A stretch of 64,000 nucleotides of DNA from the NCBI GenBank assembly GCA_016793865.1, contig JAEULJ010000001.1:851496-915495 (forward strand), in the 5' to 3' direction. The notes under the pieces are model-generated. The model was not told the origin of the DNA. It saw nothing but the letters and a program-made list of their open reading frames with translations, and searched no databases. This document shows, in pieces, positions 48,383 through 60,224 of this stretch. Within the stretch, counting starts at the first letter, position 1; each line of letters starts with the position of its first letter. Source of the stretch: Altererythrobacter sp. Its GTDB lineage: Bacteria; Pseudomonadota; Alphaproteobacteria; Sphingomonadales; Sphingomonadaceae. The position numbers and the translations under genes were made by a program.

Positions 48383-48685
48383 TCAGCGCTTCCTCACGAA
48401 CTCGGCGCGCAGGACGAGGCCCTTGATGCCGGGATATTTGCAGTCGATCTCCTGCGGGTCGCCCGTCAGTCGGATCGACTTGATGACCGTGCCCTGTTTC
48501 AGGGTCTGACCCGCGCCCTTGACCTCCAGATCCTTCACCAGAATCACCTGGTCGCCATCGGCCAGCAGATTGCCCACAGCGTCGCGCACCTCGACCGCGC
48601 TGTCGGCAGCCTGCTTCGCCGCCAATTCGGAGGCCGGCAGCCACTCGCCGCTGTCCTCGTCATAGACATAATCGTCGCCGCTCAT
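48383..48685 (-). CDS. YjdM/PhnA-like protein without N-terminal zinc ribbon
   Basis: This is a 100-residue protein matching the C-terminal PhnA (alkylphosphonate utilisation operon, YjdM) domain, with [39 protein letters not shown] and [20 protein letters not shown]. In E. coli YjdM this is preceded by a two-CxxC zinc ribbon; here the N-terminus ([18 protein letters not shown]) has no cysteines. The family has no established reaction despite its name. The start at 48685 overlaps the isovaleryl-CoA dehydrogenase stop by 4 bp (ATGA), and its own stop is 4 bp from the mccB start, so it is cotranscribed with leucine catabolism genes. Confidence 0.85.
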   Translation of the reverse strand: MSGDDYVYDEDSGEWLPASELAAKQAADSAVEVRDAVGNLLADGDQVILVKDLEVKGAGQTLKQGTVIKSIRLTGDPQEIDCKYPGIKGLVLRAEFVRKR

Positions 48686-49842
48686 GCCGCCGCCCCGATC
48701 AGTTCGCGGCCGATCAGCATCCGCCTGATCTCGTTCGTCCCCGCGCCGATGTCGAGGAGCTTGGCGTCCCGCAAATACCGTTCGACCGGCCAGTCTTTCG
48801 TATAGCCAGCGCCGCCCAGCGCCTGCACCGCCTCGCCCGCCACCTTGAAAGCATTTTCGCTCGCCAGCAGGATCGCACCCGCGGCGTCGAAGCGCGTGGT
48901 CGCGCCGGCGTCGCAGTTCTTGGCCACCGCGTAGGTGTAGGCGCGCGCCGATTGCAGCGCGACATACATGTCGGCGACCTTGGCCTGGATGAGCTGGAAG
49001 GCGCCGATGGGTTTGCCGAACTGCTTCCTCTCGCGGACGTAGGGGATGACGGTGTCGAGGCAGGCCTGCATGATGCCGAGTTGCAGCCCGGCGAGCACCA
49101 CGCGCTCGTAGTCGAGGCCGCTCATCAGTACGCCGACGCCGCCGTGCAGCGGGCCCATGACGTTCTCTTCCGGCACCTCGCAATCGTCGAACACCAGCTC
49201 CGCGGTAGGGCTGCCGCGCATCCCCATCTTGTCGATCTTCTGGCCGATGGAGAAGCCGGGCATGTCCTTCTCGATCAGGAAGGCGGTGATGCCCTTCGAT
49301 CCCTCGCCGGTCTTGGCATAGACCACGAGCGTATCGGCGTGTTGCGCGTTGGTGATCCAGAACTTGGTGCCGTTGAGGACGTAGCCGCCCTGCACCGCGT
49401 CCGCCTTGAGCTTCATGCCCACGACGTCCGACCCCGCGCCGGCTTCGGACATGGCGAGGCTGCCGACATGCTCGCCGCTGATGAGTCTCGGCAGATATTT
49501 CGCCTTCTGCTCGGGATTCCCCCAGCGCCTGATCTGGTTGACGCAAAGGTTCGAATGCGCGCCGTAGCTGAGCCCCACGCTGGCGCTCGCGCGGCTGATC
49601 TCCTCGACCGCGATGACGTGTTCCAGATAGCCCAGGCCCAGCCCGCCGTCGGCCTCGTCCACGGTGATGCCGTGGAGGCCCAGCTCGCCCATGGCAGGCC
49701 AAAGCTCGCGCGGGAACCAGTCCTCGCGGTCGGCCTTCTCGGCCAGCGGCGCGACCTGCTCGTCGGCGAAGCGCGCGGTGGCCTCGCGGATCATCTGCGC
49801 GGCCTCGCCGAGCTGGAAATCGAAATCGGGCGTAGCGCGCAT
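48682..49842 (-). CDS. ivd: Isovaleryl-CoA dehydrogenase
   Basis: This is a 386-residue acyl-CoA dehydrogenase. The catalytic base is Glu246 in SGLDYERVVLAG, the position used by isovaleryl-CoA dehydrogenase and different from most other family members. FAD and substrate motifs are LAMSEAGAGSDV, KFWITNAQHAD, ALGGAGYTKDWPVERYLRDA and IGAGTNEIRRMLIGREL. It oxidises isovaleryl-CoA in leucine breakdown, passing electrons to ETF. AAGGAGAG is located just before the ATG. It is followed by the YjdM-like gene and mccB. Confidence 0.93.
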   Translation of the reverse strand: MRATPDFDFQLGEAAQMIREATARFADEQVAPLAEKADREDWFPRELWPAMGELGLHGITVDEADGGLGLGYLEHVIAVEEISRASASVGLSYGAHSNLCVNQIRRWGNPEQKAKYLPRLISGEHVGSLAMSEAGAGSDVVGMKLKADAVQGGYVLNGTKFWITNAQHADTLVVYAKTGEGSKGITAFLIEKDMPGFSIGQKIDKMGMRGSPTAELVFDDCEVPEENVMGPLHGGVGVLMSGLDYERVVLAGLQLGIMQACLDTVIPYVRERKQFGKPIGAFQLIQAKVADMYVALQSARAYTYAVAKNCDAGATTRFDAAGAILLASENAFKVAGEAVQALGGAGYTKDWPVERYLRDAKLLDIGAGTNEIRRMLIGRELIGAAA

Positions 49843-49919
49843 GCTCTCTCCTTGACCCCGGAGCCCGGTGATGCCCCGCCGCTCGCGAGGCTGGCGATAG
49901 CCGTATGAGCGGGCGCGGG

Positions 49920-50981
49920 CTAGGGGGCCAGGCCCGCCCCGGCCGGCCAGTCCGGTGCGGTGAGCGCCATCACCTTGAACAGCTCGCCCATCCGGTCGCG
50001 CGCGGCGAGCCGGTCGCGAGCCTCGGCGATGTCGGCAGCGCGGTCGGGCGCGGCGCGCGCGAGCGCATCGGCCCGGACCTCTATGCCCATCGCCGCCAGC
50101 CAGTCCCCCTGCGTGCCGGTCTGAACCCGGCATCCGGCGTCCCGCGCGATTTGCGCCAGCACCGCGAAATCGACATGCGCGGTGATGTCGGCCTCCCCGG
50201 GATGCGCGAACGGATCGACCTTGCGGTGTGCGCGCACAGCCTGGAGCGTCGATCCGGTGCGAGGCTCTAGATGGCCGTAATCGACGAACAGCGCCGCGCC
50301 GCCCTGGCGGGTGAGGCGCAGGGCGATTTCCCTGACCACCGCGGCGGCGCCCGGATTGGTTTCCAGGATGGTGCCGGCGGGGCATTGCGCGAAGCCTTCG
50401 GGCAGCGCCTGGTCCATCGGTTGCGGTCCGGCGAGGAAGGCGAAACCTTCGCCATCCACGCCGATCATTCGCTCGCGCCAGCCCGCCTCGGCGCGGACGA
50501 GCTGGCGGATCGGCAGCGCGTCGAGAAATTCATTGGCAACCAGCAGCAGCGGGCCTTCCTGTGGCAACTCCCCCGGATCGTCGTGGAACTTGGCGCCGGC
50601 CAGCGCGGCGGCCTGCGCCGCGCGCAATTCCGGCGAGCCTTCCACGAGATGCACGTCCGGCGAAAGCCCGCTGCGCGCCATTGCCCTCAGCGCGTCCTTC
50701 GCCAAGGTGCCCCGGCCCGGTCCCAGCTCGGCGTAGGCGGCTTTCGCGGGTCTCCCCGCCCGGTTCCAGATGTCCGCCAGCCATAGGCCTGTCAGTTCGC
50801 CGAACATCTGGCTGATCTCGGGCGCGGTCGTGAAATCGCCGCCTCCGGACTCCCTTGGCGCGCCCAGCGGGTCACGGCTGGCGTAGTAGATCGCATTGCT
50901 TTCGCCCATGAAGCGGGCGACGGGGATCGGGCCGAAGTTTTCGATCAGCCTGCGGAAACGGCCGGCGAGATCGCCTGTCAC
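49920..50981 (-). CDS. SAM-dependent methyltransferase, MidA/NDUFAF7 family
   Basis: This is a 353-residue protein of the COG1565 family. It has RRLIENFGPIPVARFMGES, GDFTTAPEISQMFGELTGLW, the SAM-binding motif YAELGPGRGTLAKDALR, LLVANEFLDALPIRQLV and LFVDYGHL. The mitochondrial member (NDUFAF7) methylates an arginine of complex I subunit NDUFS2; a similar role in bacteria is plausible but unproven. The GTG start (50981) overlaps the lgt stop by 4 bp (GTGA), a common arrangement for lgt and this gene. The gap after it, before ivd, is 77 bp. Confidence 0.88.
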   Translation of the reverse strand: MTGDLAGRFRRLIENFGPIPVARFMGESNAIYYASRDPLGAPRESGGGDFTTAPEISQMFGELTGLWLADIWNRAGRPAKAAYAELGPGRGTLAKDALRAMARSGLSPDVHLVEGSPELRAAQAAALAGAKFHDDPGELPQEGPLLLVANEFLDALPIRQLVRAEAGWRERMIGVDGEGFAFLAGPQPMDQALPEGFAQCPAGTILETNPGAAAVVREIALRLTRQGGAALFVDYGHLEPRTGSTLQAVRAHRKVDPFAHPGEADITAHVDFAVLAQIARDAGCRVQTGTQGDWLAAMGIEVRADALARAAPDRAADIAEARDRLAARDRMGELFKVMALTAPDWPAGAGLAP

Positions 50982-51886
50982 GCCGGCCGGGTCGGGCTCG
51001 CCGGTTCGACCTTGCGGGTCAGGCTGTAGGCGATGACCGCCAGCCCCACCGCGATCATCGGCAGCGAGAGCCATTGCCCGCGGCTCAATCCGGTCTGCTC
51101 GACCACCGAGACGAGATAGCTGTCCGGCTCGCGGAAGAACTCGTTGATGAAGCGCGCGGCCGCGATCAGCACGGTGAAGACGCCCACCAGCAGGCCCGGG
51201 CGCCACCGCGCACCGGTCTTCCAGAACAGCGGCAGCATCACCACGATCACCGCCAGCCCTTCCAGCGCGGCCTGGTAGAGCTGGCTGGGATGGCGGGTGA
51301 TGAAGCTGGAGACGCAGCTGCTGGCGGTGTGCTCGATATCGCAGAAGGTCATGCCCCAGGGCACATTCGTCTGGCGGCCCCACAGCTCGCCGTTGACGAA
51401 ATTGGCCAGTCGCCCGAACAGCATCCCGAAGCCCACGTTGACGGAAACATAGTCACACACCCGGAGCCAGTTCAGCCGGTTGCGCCAGGCGACCCAGGTG
51501 ATCGCGATCAGCACCCCGATCACCCCGCCGTGGAAGCTCATGCCTCCGTCCCACAGCCGCGCCGCGCCCCAGCTGACGAGGCCGGGGTGGCTGAAATCGG
51601 TCAGCAGTTCGGGCTTGTAGAAGGCGACGAAACCGGCCCTCCCGCCCAGGATCACGCCCAGCGTGCCGTAGAAGAACAGATCGTCGGCATGGCGCTGCGC
51701 CATTGGCGCGCCCGGTGCCTTCAGCATCTTCGACAGGTGCCAATAGGCGAGCAGTATGCCGGCCAGATAGGCCAGCGAATACCACCGCAGCGTGAAGAAG
51801 CCGAGTTCGATGCCCGGTTTCAGTCCGAAGTCCGACCAGGCCAGCTGCTGCGTGGCATCGGCGGCGGGTGCCAGTAGTGACAGCAA
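50978..51886 (-). CDS. lgt: Prolipoprotein diacylglyceryl transferase
   Basis: This is a 302-residue, multi-helix inner-membrane enzyme that transfers diacylglycerol from phosphatidylglycerol to the lipobox cysteine of prolipoproteins. Signature segments are DGGMSFHGGVIGVL (with the essential His), GRLANFVNGELWGRQTNVPW and RHPSQLYQAALEG. The TTG start (51886) has GGAGAG seven bases before it and leads into LSLLAPAADATQQLAW, matching the family start in relatives; an upstream in-frame ATG at 52036 lies in the gap and has no similarity. It supports maturation of lipoproteins such as those encoded at 202-1263 and 33727-35187. Confidence 0.94.
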   Translation of the reverse strand: MLSLLAPAADATQQLAWSDFGLKPGIELGFFTLRWYSLAYLAGILLAYWHLSKMLKAPGAPMAQRHADDLFFYGTLGVILGGRAGFVAFYKPELLTDFSHPGLVSWGAARLWDGGMSFHGGVIGVLIAITWVAWRNRLNWLRVCDYVSVNVGFGMLFGRLANFVNGELWGRQTNVPWGMTFCDIEHTASSCVSSFITRHPSQLYQAALEGLAVIVVMLPLFWKTGARWRPGLLVGVFTVLIAAARFINEFFREPDSYLVSVVEQTGLSRGQWLSLPMIAVGLAVIAYSLTRKVEPASPTRPA

Positions 51887-52026
51887 GCGGTTCTCTCCGT
51901 AGAGGTAGGCACGAGGATGGTATCGGCCAAAGCGTCGGAACCGGCCTTTGGCACAGCGGGGAGACGCGGGAAAGCCCGTGCGCGCCGTTGCCGCCGCCGT
52001 ATCTGGAGAGGACCAGCCGCAAGACC

Positions 52027-53717
<1,691 letters not shown>

Positions 53718-53721
<4 letters not shown>

Positions 53722-56477
53722 GCGGCGCGCGGGTGCCCAACCAGCGCGCGATCGTGGATCGGCGCGCGCTGGCCGAGGCGATTGCCGGATTGCATGCACA
53801 GGACCGCGAGTCAGCGCGCCCGGCGATCGTGGCCGCGCTCAAACAGGCGCTCGCCGACGGAAGGGCCGAGCTGGCACGACGGCTCGAGGAGAAGCCCGCT
53901 GCCGGGCACGAGATCACCGGCGGCCACGCCTTCCTGATCGACCAGATCGTGCGGGTCATCTTCGAGCACGCAACCGATCATCTCTATCCCGCGCCGAACC
54001 GTACCGCGGCGGAGCGCATCGCGGTGATGGCGGTGGGCGGCTACGGCAGGGCGGAGATGTGCCCGCATTCGGACGTCGACATCGCCTTCCTCACCCCCCA
54101 GCGCGCCACGCCCTGGTGCGAGCAGGTGGTGGAGGCCATGCTCTACCTGATGTGGGATCTGGGCCTCCAGATCGGCCATTCCACCCGCACCCCGGCGGAC
54201 CTGGTGCGGATCGCCAGGGAGGACCTGACCGTCCGAACGGCCTTCCTGGAAGGCCGTTATATCTGGGGCGACGAGGCGCTCCACCAGGAAGCGGTGCAGC
54301 GTTTCCTCGGCGATGTGGTCAAGGGCACCGAGCGCGATTTCGTGACCCAGAAGCTGGCGGAGCGCAACGAGCGGCACAAGCGCATGGGCGATAGCCGCTA
54401 TGTGGTGGAACCCAATGTCAAGGAGGGCAAGGGCGGCCTGCGCGACCTTCAGACCCTGTACTGGATCGGCAAGTATATCCACCGGGTGAAGGTGGCTGCC
54501 GAGCTGGTCGACGTGGGGCTGTTCACGCGCGCCGAATATACCACCTTCCGCCGTGCCGAGGGCTGGCTGCTGGCCGTGCGCTCCCACCTCCACGCCGTCA
54601 CCGGGCGTGCCGAGGACCGGCTGACCTTCGACCTTCAGCGCCAGATCGCCGAACGCATGAAATTCGCCGACCGGCCCGGCAAGAGCGCGGTGGAGCGCTT
54701 CATGCAGTTCTACTTCCTCCAGGCAAAGCGGGTCGGCGCGCTGACCGGGGTGTTCCTGGCTCACATCGACGGGGAGTTCGCGCAGAAGACCCGCGCTAGC
54801 GGCTTCTTCGCCGGGTTTCGCAGCCGTCCGCGTCAGCTCAAGGGCTACGTCGTCCACGTAGGGCGGATCGCCGCGCCTTCGCAGGACTGGTTCACCAGGG
54901 ATCCGGTTCGCCTCATCGAGATATTTCAGCTCGCCGAGGCCGATGAGCTTGAAATCCATCCCGAGACGATGCGGCTCGCCACGCGCGACAGCGCACGGAT
55001 CGACGCCGCCGTGCGGGATGACCCCCGCGCCAATGCGCTGTTCCTGGAGCTGCTCGCCGGCCGCAACGACCCGGAATCTGCGCTGCGATGGATGAACGAG
55101 GCTAATGTATTCGGGCGCTTCGTGCCGGACTTCGGCCGCGTCAACGCGCAGATGCAGTTCGACATGTACCACCATTACACCGTCGACGAGCACACCATCC
55201 GCGCCATCGGGCTTCTTGCCCGGATCGAGAAGGGGCTGCTGGAGGCCGACCACCCGCGTGCCACCCGCCTGATCCACAAGGTCGGCAGCCGGCGCGTGGC
55301 CTATGTCGCGGCGTTGCTGCACGATATCGCCAAGGGCCGCGGCGGAGACCATTCGATCCTGGGGGCGCAGGTGGCGGAGCGGCTGTGCCCGCGCTTTGGC
55401 CTGAGCGAGAGCGAGACCGAGATGGTCGCCTGGCTGGTCCGCGAACACCTGTTGATGAGCGCCACCGCGTTCAAGCGCGACCTGAGCGATCCCAAGACCA
55501 TCGAGGACTTCGTATCCCGGGTCCAGAGCGCCGAGCGCCTGCGCCATCTGGCGATCCTGACCGCCGTCGACATCCGCGCGGTAGGGCCGAGTACCTGGAA
55601 CAGCTGGAAGGGGCAATTGCTGGGCGAGCTCTACGACGCCGCGCAGGAGCAGCTGCGGCTTGGCCATGCGCGCGCCGGACGCACCGAGCGCGTGGCCGCG
55701 CGCCAGCAGGCGGCCGCCGCGCGGCTCGGCGATCAGGCGGGGCTCGTCGAACGCTATGCGGCGATCATGGGCGATGCCTATTGGATCGCCGAGCCAGAGG
55801 ATATCGCGGCGCGCAATCTGATCGCCTATGCGGCCGCGCGTGAGGCGGGCCGGCAGCTCACCATCGAAACAGCCCTAGACGAGGCGCGCGGCGCCACTCT
55901 CGTGACGGTTATCGCCGCCGATCACCCCGGGCTGTTCTACCGCATCGCCGGCGGCATCCACCTCGCGGGCGGCAATATCATCGACGCGCGCATCCACACC
56001 ACGCGCGAGGGCTGGGCGCTGGACAATTTCCTGGTGCAGGATCTGCGCGAGGGGCCGTTCCGCGAGCAGGACCAGCTCCGCCGCCTCGAAACCTCGATAG
56101 CCGACGCGCTCGCCAATCGCATCGAGCTTGCTCCCCGGCTCGCGCAACGGCCGCTGGCGCACGGCCGCGCCGGGGCCTTCGAAGTGCGCCCGCGGGTGAT
56201 CTTCGACAACAAGGCATCCGGGCGGTTCACGGTGATCGAAGTCAACGCCCGCGATCGGCCCGCGCTGCTCAACCGTCTCGCGCGCGCGCTGTTCGAAGCC
56301 GGCGCGATCGTCCATTCCGCTCATATCACCCACTACGGCGAACGGGCTGCGGACACCTTCTACGTGACGGATGCCACCGGCTCGAAGCTTGCAGGAGAAG
56401 CGCGGCTGGAGCGGCTTGAGGCGGCGCTGCTCGAGGCGGCGAGTGATGCATTTCAGGCACGGTTGGCAGAGGCCTGA
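53718..56477 (+). CDS. glnD: [Protein-PII] uridylyltransferase/uridylyl-removing enzyme
   Basis: This is a 919-residue four-domain enzyme that uridylylates PII proteins when glutamine is low and reverses it when glutamine is high. The nucleotidyltransferase motif GGYGRAEMCPHSDVDIAFL lies near residue 105, the HD hydrolase motif AALLHDIAKGRGGDHS near 530, and two ACT domains at about 725-800 and 835-905 sense glutamine (LVTVIAADHPGLFYRIAG; FTVIEVNARDRPALLNRLA). It starts with GTG, coupled to the CoA ligase gene. The length and domain order are those of GlnD. Confidence 0.96.
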
Positions 56478-56561
56478 CACGCTTTTGTCGGCAGGATATT
56501 GCGCGGCATTTCCATCTCTATATGCAATTGTTCCATAAAAATGACGAGGGAGAGAGATGTC

Positions 56562-59393
56562 ATGACCTATGGTGCCGCTTCGCTGCGCGTGTTGGCCATG
56601 TTGGGGGCGGGCGTCATGCTTGCCCCGGCAGCCTGGGCGCAGAACACCTCGCCGCCCGCCGCCGGCGCCGATGCCACGGCACAGGACAGGGCAACCGATC
56701 CCGACCCGGTCGATGATGGAAGCGTCATCCTGGTAACGGCGCAGGGCCGCCGACAGGCGCTGGCAGACGTGCCGGTGGCCATCAGCGCGGTCAATGCGGA
56801 GGCGCTGCAGAACAGCGGCGCGAACGACATCCGCCAGCTCAACCAGGTGGCGCCCTCGCTCATGGTCTCGTCCACGGGCACCGAAGCCAACGGCTCGGCG
56901 CGCATCCGCGGCATCGGCACCGTGGGCGACAACCCGGGCCTCGAAAGCTCGGTGCCGGTGTTCATCGACGGGGTCTATCGCTCGCGCTCGGGCATCGGCC
57001 TCAACGAGCTGGGCGAGATCGACCGGGTGGAGGTGCAGCGCGGCCCGCAGGGCACGCTGGGCGGGCGCAACTCTTCCGCCGGCCTCATCAGCATCTATTC
57101 CAAGCGGCCCGAGTTCGAGTTCGGCGGCTCGGCCGAGCTGTCATATGGCAATTACAATTCCTGGCGGGCGGGCGCCAGCATCACAGGCCCGCTGTCGGAC
57201 ACCATCGCAGCAAGGATAGACGGGATCTGGGTGAAGCGCGACGGCTTTTACCGCGACACCACCAACAACACGGACGTCAACGATCGCAACCGCTATTTCG
57301 TGCGCGGCCAGCTCCTGTTCGAGCCGACCGAGGATGTCACCTTTCGCCTGATCGGGGATTACACCTTCCGCGACGAAAAGTGCTGCGCCGCGACCTATGT
57401 GGGGCCAAGCGTCAATCCCTTCGTGGGCAATCTCAACACGCCAAGCAGCCCGGGTGCCGGGGCGACCGCGACCAGCAACAACATCATCAACGTGTTGCGC
57501 GATCTGGGCCAGCCGCTGTCCAGCTTCAACCAGGGCTACGACCGGACGATCTATGTTTCGCCGGGCCGCAGCTTCGCGGGTGTCACCAAGGATTACGGCA
57601 TCTCGGGCGAGCTCAACTGGGACCTGGGGGGCGCCACGCTGACCTCGATCACCGGCTATCGCCAATATCGTTCCGGCCAGGCTTCGGACACGGACTACAG
57701 CGCGGTGGACATCCTCTATCGCAGCGAGGGGGACGCGAACTATCGCCAGTTCCATACCTTCACGCAGGAACTGCGGCTCCAGGGCGAGGCGTTCGGCGGC
57801 AAGCTGGACTGGCTCGTCGGCGGCTTCTACGCCAACGAGAAGCTCACCCTGCGCGACAATCTGCGCTTCGGCAATCAGTATGGCCGGTTCGCGGCCTGCC
57901 GCCTGATCACCGGCACGGCGCTGGCGGGCATCTATTCCCCCAACAGCCCCTCGTGCATCATTCCGGGCGTCGGCCAGGCGACGATCAATGGCGCATTCGG
58001 CGCGCTCGGTCCGGCGGTGCTGGCCAATCTCGCCACCCTCGATGGCATTAGCAACAAGGGCAGCATAGACGATCAGTATCGGCAGAATGGCCAGAACTGG
58101 GCGCTGTTCACGCACAACATCATCCATATTACAGATCGGCTCGATCTGACCCTGGGCCTGCGCTATACGAATGATCGCAAGAACTTCTCGGCCAGCTTCA
58201 CCAACGACAACACGGCTTGCACCAGCATCCAGGGATCGCTGGTTCCGCTGCTTTCCAATCCGGCGGTCCCCGCCACGGCACGGGCGGTCTTCGGCGGGCT
58301 GATCGGCCTGGGTTGCCAGGGCAATTCCACCGCCGAGCTCAACGGCGTGTCGATCAGCGACAGTCGGCGCGAGGACAAGTTCACCGGCACCGCCATCCTG
58401 TCGTACAAGCCGGTGGACGACCTTATGGTCTATGCCAGCTTCTCGCGCGGATATAAGGCAGGCGGGTTCAACCTCGATCGCTCCGCGCTCAAGGCTCCGA
58501 CGCTGCCCTTCGCGGCCACGCCGGGCGGTGCTCAGGGGCTGGTGCGCAATCTCCAGTTCGATCCGGAAACGGTCGACAGCTACGAGATCGGTGCCAAATA
58601 CGCCACCGGGCCGTTCAGCCTCTCGCTGACCGGATTCCGGTCCGACTTCAGCAGCTTCCAGCTCAACACCTTCAACGGCACGGTCTTCCTCGTTCAGAAC
58701 GTCAACGGCTGCAGCGCCAGCCTCGGCGGCGGCGATCGCGACCAGAGCAAGTTCACCGGCGCGCCCAACTACAATGCGGCGGCCGGCACCACCGGCGTCT
58801 GCGCGGCGGGCAATGTCGGCTACGGCGTGCGCTCTCAGGGCTTCGAGCTGGAGGCCACGCTGGTCCCCGCCACCGAACTGCGGGTCAATCTCGGCCTGAC
58901 CTATGCCCAGACCAGATACCGCGACCAGCTCGTCGGCACCGCCGCGGGCGCGCCGCTGGATCAGGCGCTGCGCAAGCTGCCGGGCCAGGCCCTGTCCAAC
59001 GCGCCCGAACTGGTCGCCACCGGCAGCGTCGCCTGGACGCCGGACATCGGCACCAGCGGCCTTTCGGGCCTGTTCTATGTCGATGGCCGCATGACGGGCG
59101 ACTACAACACCGGCTCGGACCTGTTCCCGCAAAAGGCGCAGGACGGCTATGCCCTGTTCAACGCGCGCGTGGGCATCCGCGGGGCGGAGCAGGCCTGGTC
59201 GCTCGAGCTCTGGGCGCAGAACCTGTTCAACGTGAACTATGCCCAGGTGGCGTTCAATTCGCCCTTCCAGGAGGGCGGAACCTCCGCGACCACGGCCTTC
59301 GCCGATCCGCAATATCCGGGCGGGCGCCAGATCTTCTCGCAGTTCCTCGCCGAACCGCGCACCTACGGCATCACCGGCCGGGTCCGCTTCTGA
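56562..59393 (+). CDS. TonB-dependent outer-membrane receptor
   Basis: This is a 943-residue receptor. The signal peptide (about 1-26, ending AWA) precedes a Pro/Ala/Asp spacer, the TonB box ILVTA (56-60), the plug with VQRGPQGTLGGRNSSAGLIS and a long barrel ending GRVRF. The strand with FRDEKCCAATYVG resembles that in the receptor at 42810, though the two differ in length. The ATG at 56562 has GGGAGAGAG upstream; ATGs at 56499 and 56541 give worse signal sequences. No uptake or regulatory genes adjoin it, so the ligand is unknown. It is followed by a strong hairpin terminator. Confidence 0.93.
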   Translation: MTYGAASLRVLAMLGAGVMLAPAAWAQNTSPPAAGADATAQDRATDPDPVDDGSVILVTAQGRRQALADVPVAISAVNAEALQNSGANDIRQLNQVAPSLMVSSTGTEANGSARIRGIGTVGDNPGLESSVPVFIDGVYRSRSGIGLNELGEIDRVEVQRGPQGTLGGRNSSAGLISIYSKRPEFEFGGSAELSYGNYNSWRAGASITGPLSDTIAARIDGIWVKRDGFYRDTTNNTDVNDRNRYFVRGQLLFEPTEDVTFRLIGDYTFRDEKCCAATYVGPSVNPFVGNLNTPSSPGAGATATSNNIINVLRDLGQPLSSFNQGYDRTIYVSPGRSFAGVTKDYGISGELNWDLGGATLTSITGYRQYRSGQASDTDYSAVDILYRSEGDANYRQFHTFTQELRLQGEAFGGKLDWLVGGFYANEKLTLRDNLRFGNQYGRFAACRLITGTALAGIYSPNSPSCIIPGVGQATINGAFGALGPAVLANLATLDGISNKGSIDDQYRQNGQNWALFTHNIIHITDRLDLTLGLRYTNDRKNFSASFTNDNTACTSIQGSLVPLLSNPAVPATARAVFGGLIGLGCQGNSTAELNGVSISDSRREDKFTGTAILSYKPVDDLMVYASFSRGYKAGGFNLDRSALKAPTLPFAATPGGAQGLVRNLQFDPETVDSYEIGAKYATGPFSLSLTGFRSDFSSFQLNTFNGTVFLVQNVNGCSASLGGGDRDQSKFTGAPNYNAAAGTTGVCAAGNVGYGVRSQGFELEATLVPATELRVNLGLTYAQTRYRDQLVGTAAGAPLDQALRKLPGQALSNAPELVATGSVAWTPDIGTSGLSGLFYVDGRMTGDYNTGSDLFPQKAQDGYALFNARVGIRGAEQAWSLELWAQNLFNVNYAQVAFNSPFQEGGTSATTAFADPQYPGGRQIFSQFLAEPRTYGITGRVRF

Positions 59394-59456
59394 GCGCGCT
59401 CGGGCAGACAATGCGGTAAGGCGACAAGCAACTACCCCGAATACGGGGAGAGGAGG

Positions 59457-59484
59457 GAAGGGCGTCGCGCGAGCGGCGCCCTTC
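59457..59484. terminator. Intrinsic-type terminator hairpin
   Basis: GAAGGGCGTCGC, loop GCGA, GCGGCGCCCTTC forms a 12-bp stem with one G-U pair and a tetraloop, followed by TTCGCTTGT. It lies between the receptor stop (59393) and the convergent yggS stop (59522), so it can serve both genes. A smaller hairpin, CCCCG-AATA-CGGGG, lies at 59436-59449. Confidence 0.75.
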
Positions 59485-59521
59485 TTCGCTTGTGCTACCG
59501 CGCAATCGCGGAGCTGTGCGG

Positions 59522-60202
59522 TCAGCCACGCGCTCCGAACAGCGCGGTGCCGACGCGGACGTGACTGGCGCCCAGCATGATCGCGGTCTCGAAATCCGCG
59601 CTCATCCCCATGCTCCGGCCGTCGAGGCCGTGATCGCGGGCGAGCTTGTCGAGCAGGGCGAAGAAGGGAGCGGGCTCCACATCTTCGGGCGGCAGGCACA
59701 TCAGCCCGGCGAGCGGGATGCCGGCCGCGCGCGCCGCCGCGAGCAGTGCCGGCAGATCGGAAATCGCGCAACCGCCCTTCTGCGCCTCGGCTCCGACGTT
59801 GACCTGGATGAAGCAGGGCACCTTGCGCCCGGTCCTGTCGAACGCCCTGGCCAGCGCCTCGACAAGGCTCGGCCGGTCGAGCGAGTGGATCCAGTCGAAC
59901 AGCCGTGCGGCCTCCTCGGCTTTGTTGGACTGGAGCTGGCCGACGAGGTGGAGCTGCACCGCCGGATGCGCGTCGCGCAAGGCCGGCCATTTCGCCTGCG
60001 CCTCCTGCACCCGGTTTTCGGCGAAATGGCGCTGGCCGAGCGTCAGCAGGGGGCCGATCGCCGCTGCCGGCTGGGTCTTGCTGACCGCCACCAGCGTGAC
60101 CTCGCCCGGATCGCGCCGCGCGATGGCGCAGGCGCGGGCGATCCGCGCGCGAACCTGCGCGAGCGGGGATTCCGGGGCGAGCGAGGTCTCTGCCATTTCC
60201 AT
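59522..60202 (-). CDS. PLP homeostasis protein (YggS/PLPBP family)
   Basis: This is a 226-residue single-domain PLP-binding protein with the alanine-racemase-type barrel but no racemase partner domain. The PLP lysine is in TLVAVSKTQPA (about 42), followed by RHFAENRVQEAQAKW, LHLVGQLQSNKAEEA, FIQVNVGAEAQKGG, MGMSADFETAIMLG and HVRVGTALFGARG. The family keeps PLP levels balanced. The start at 60202 could also be the Met two codons later. It is read away from the ThiE-like gene, with starts 23 bp apart. Confidence 0.93.
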   Translation of the reverse strand: MEMAETSLAPESPLAQVRARIARACAIARRDPGEVTLVAVSKTQPAAAIGPLLTLGQRHFAENRVQEAQAKWPALRDAHPAVQLHLVGQLQSNKAEEAARLFDWIHSLDRPSLVEALARAFDRTGRKVPCFIQVNVGAEAQKGGCAISDLPALLAAARAAGIPLAGLMCLPPEDVEPAPFFALLDKLARDHGLDGRSMGMSADFETAIMLGASHVRVGTALFGARG

Positions 60203-60224
60203 CGCGGCGCGCTATACCCGGGCC

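Noticed and set aside
53811..55667. Minus-strand open frame opposite glnD
   Set aside because: Antisense to a complete GlnD; no family similarity.
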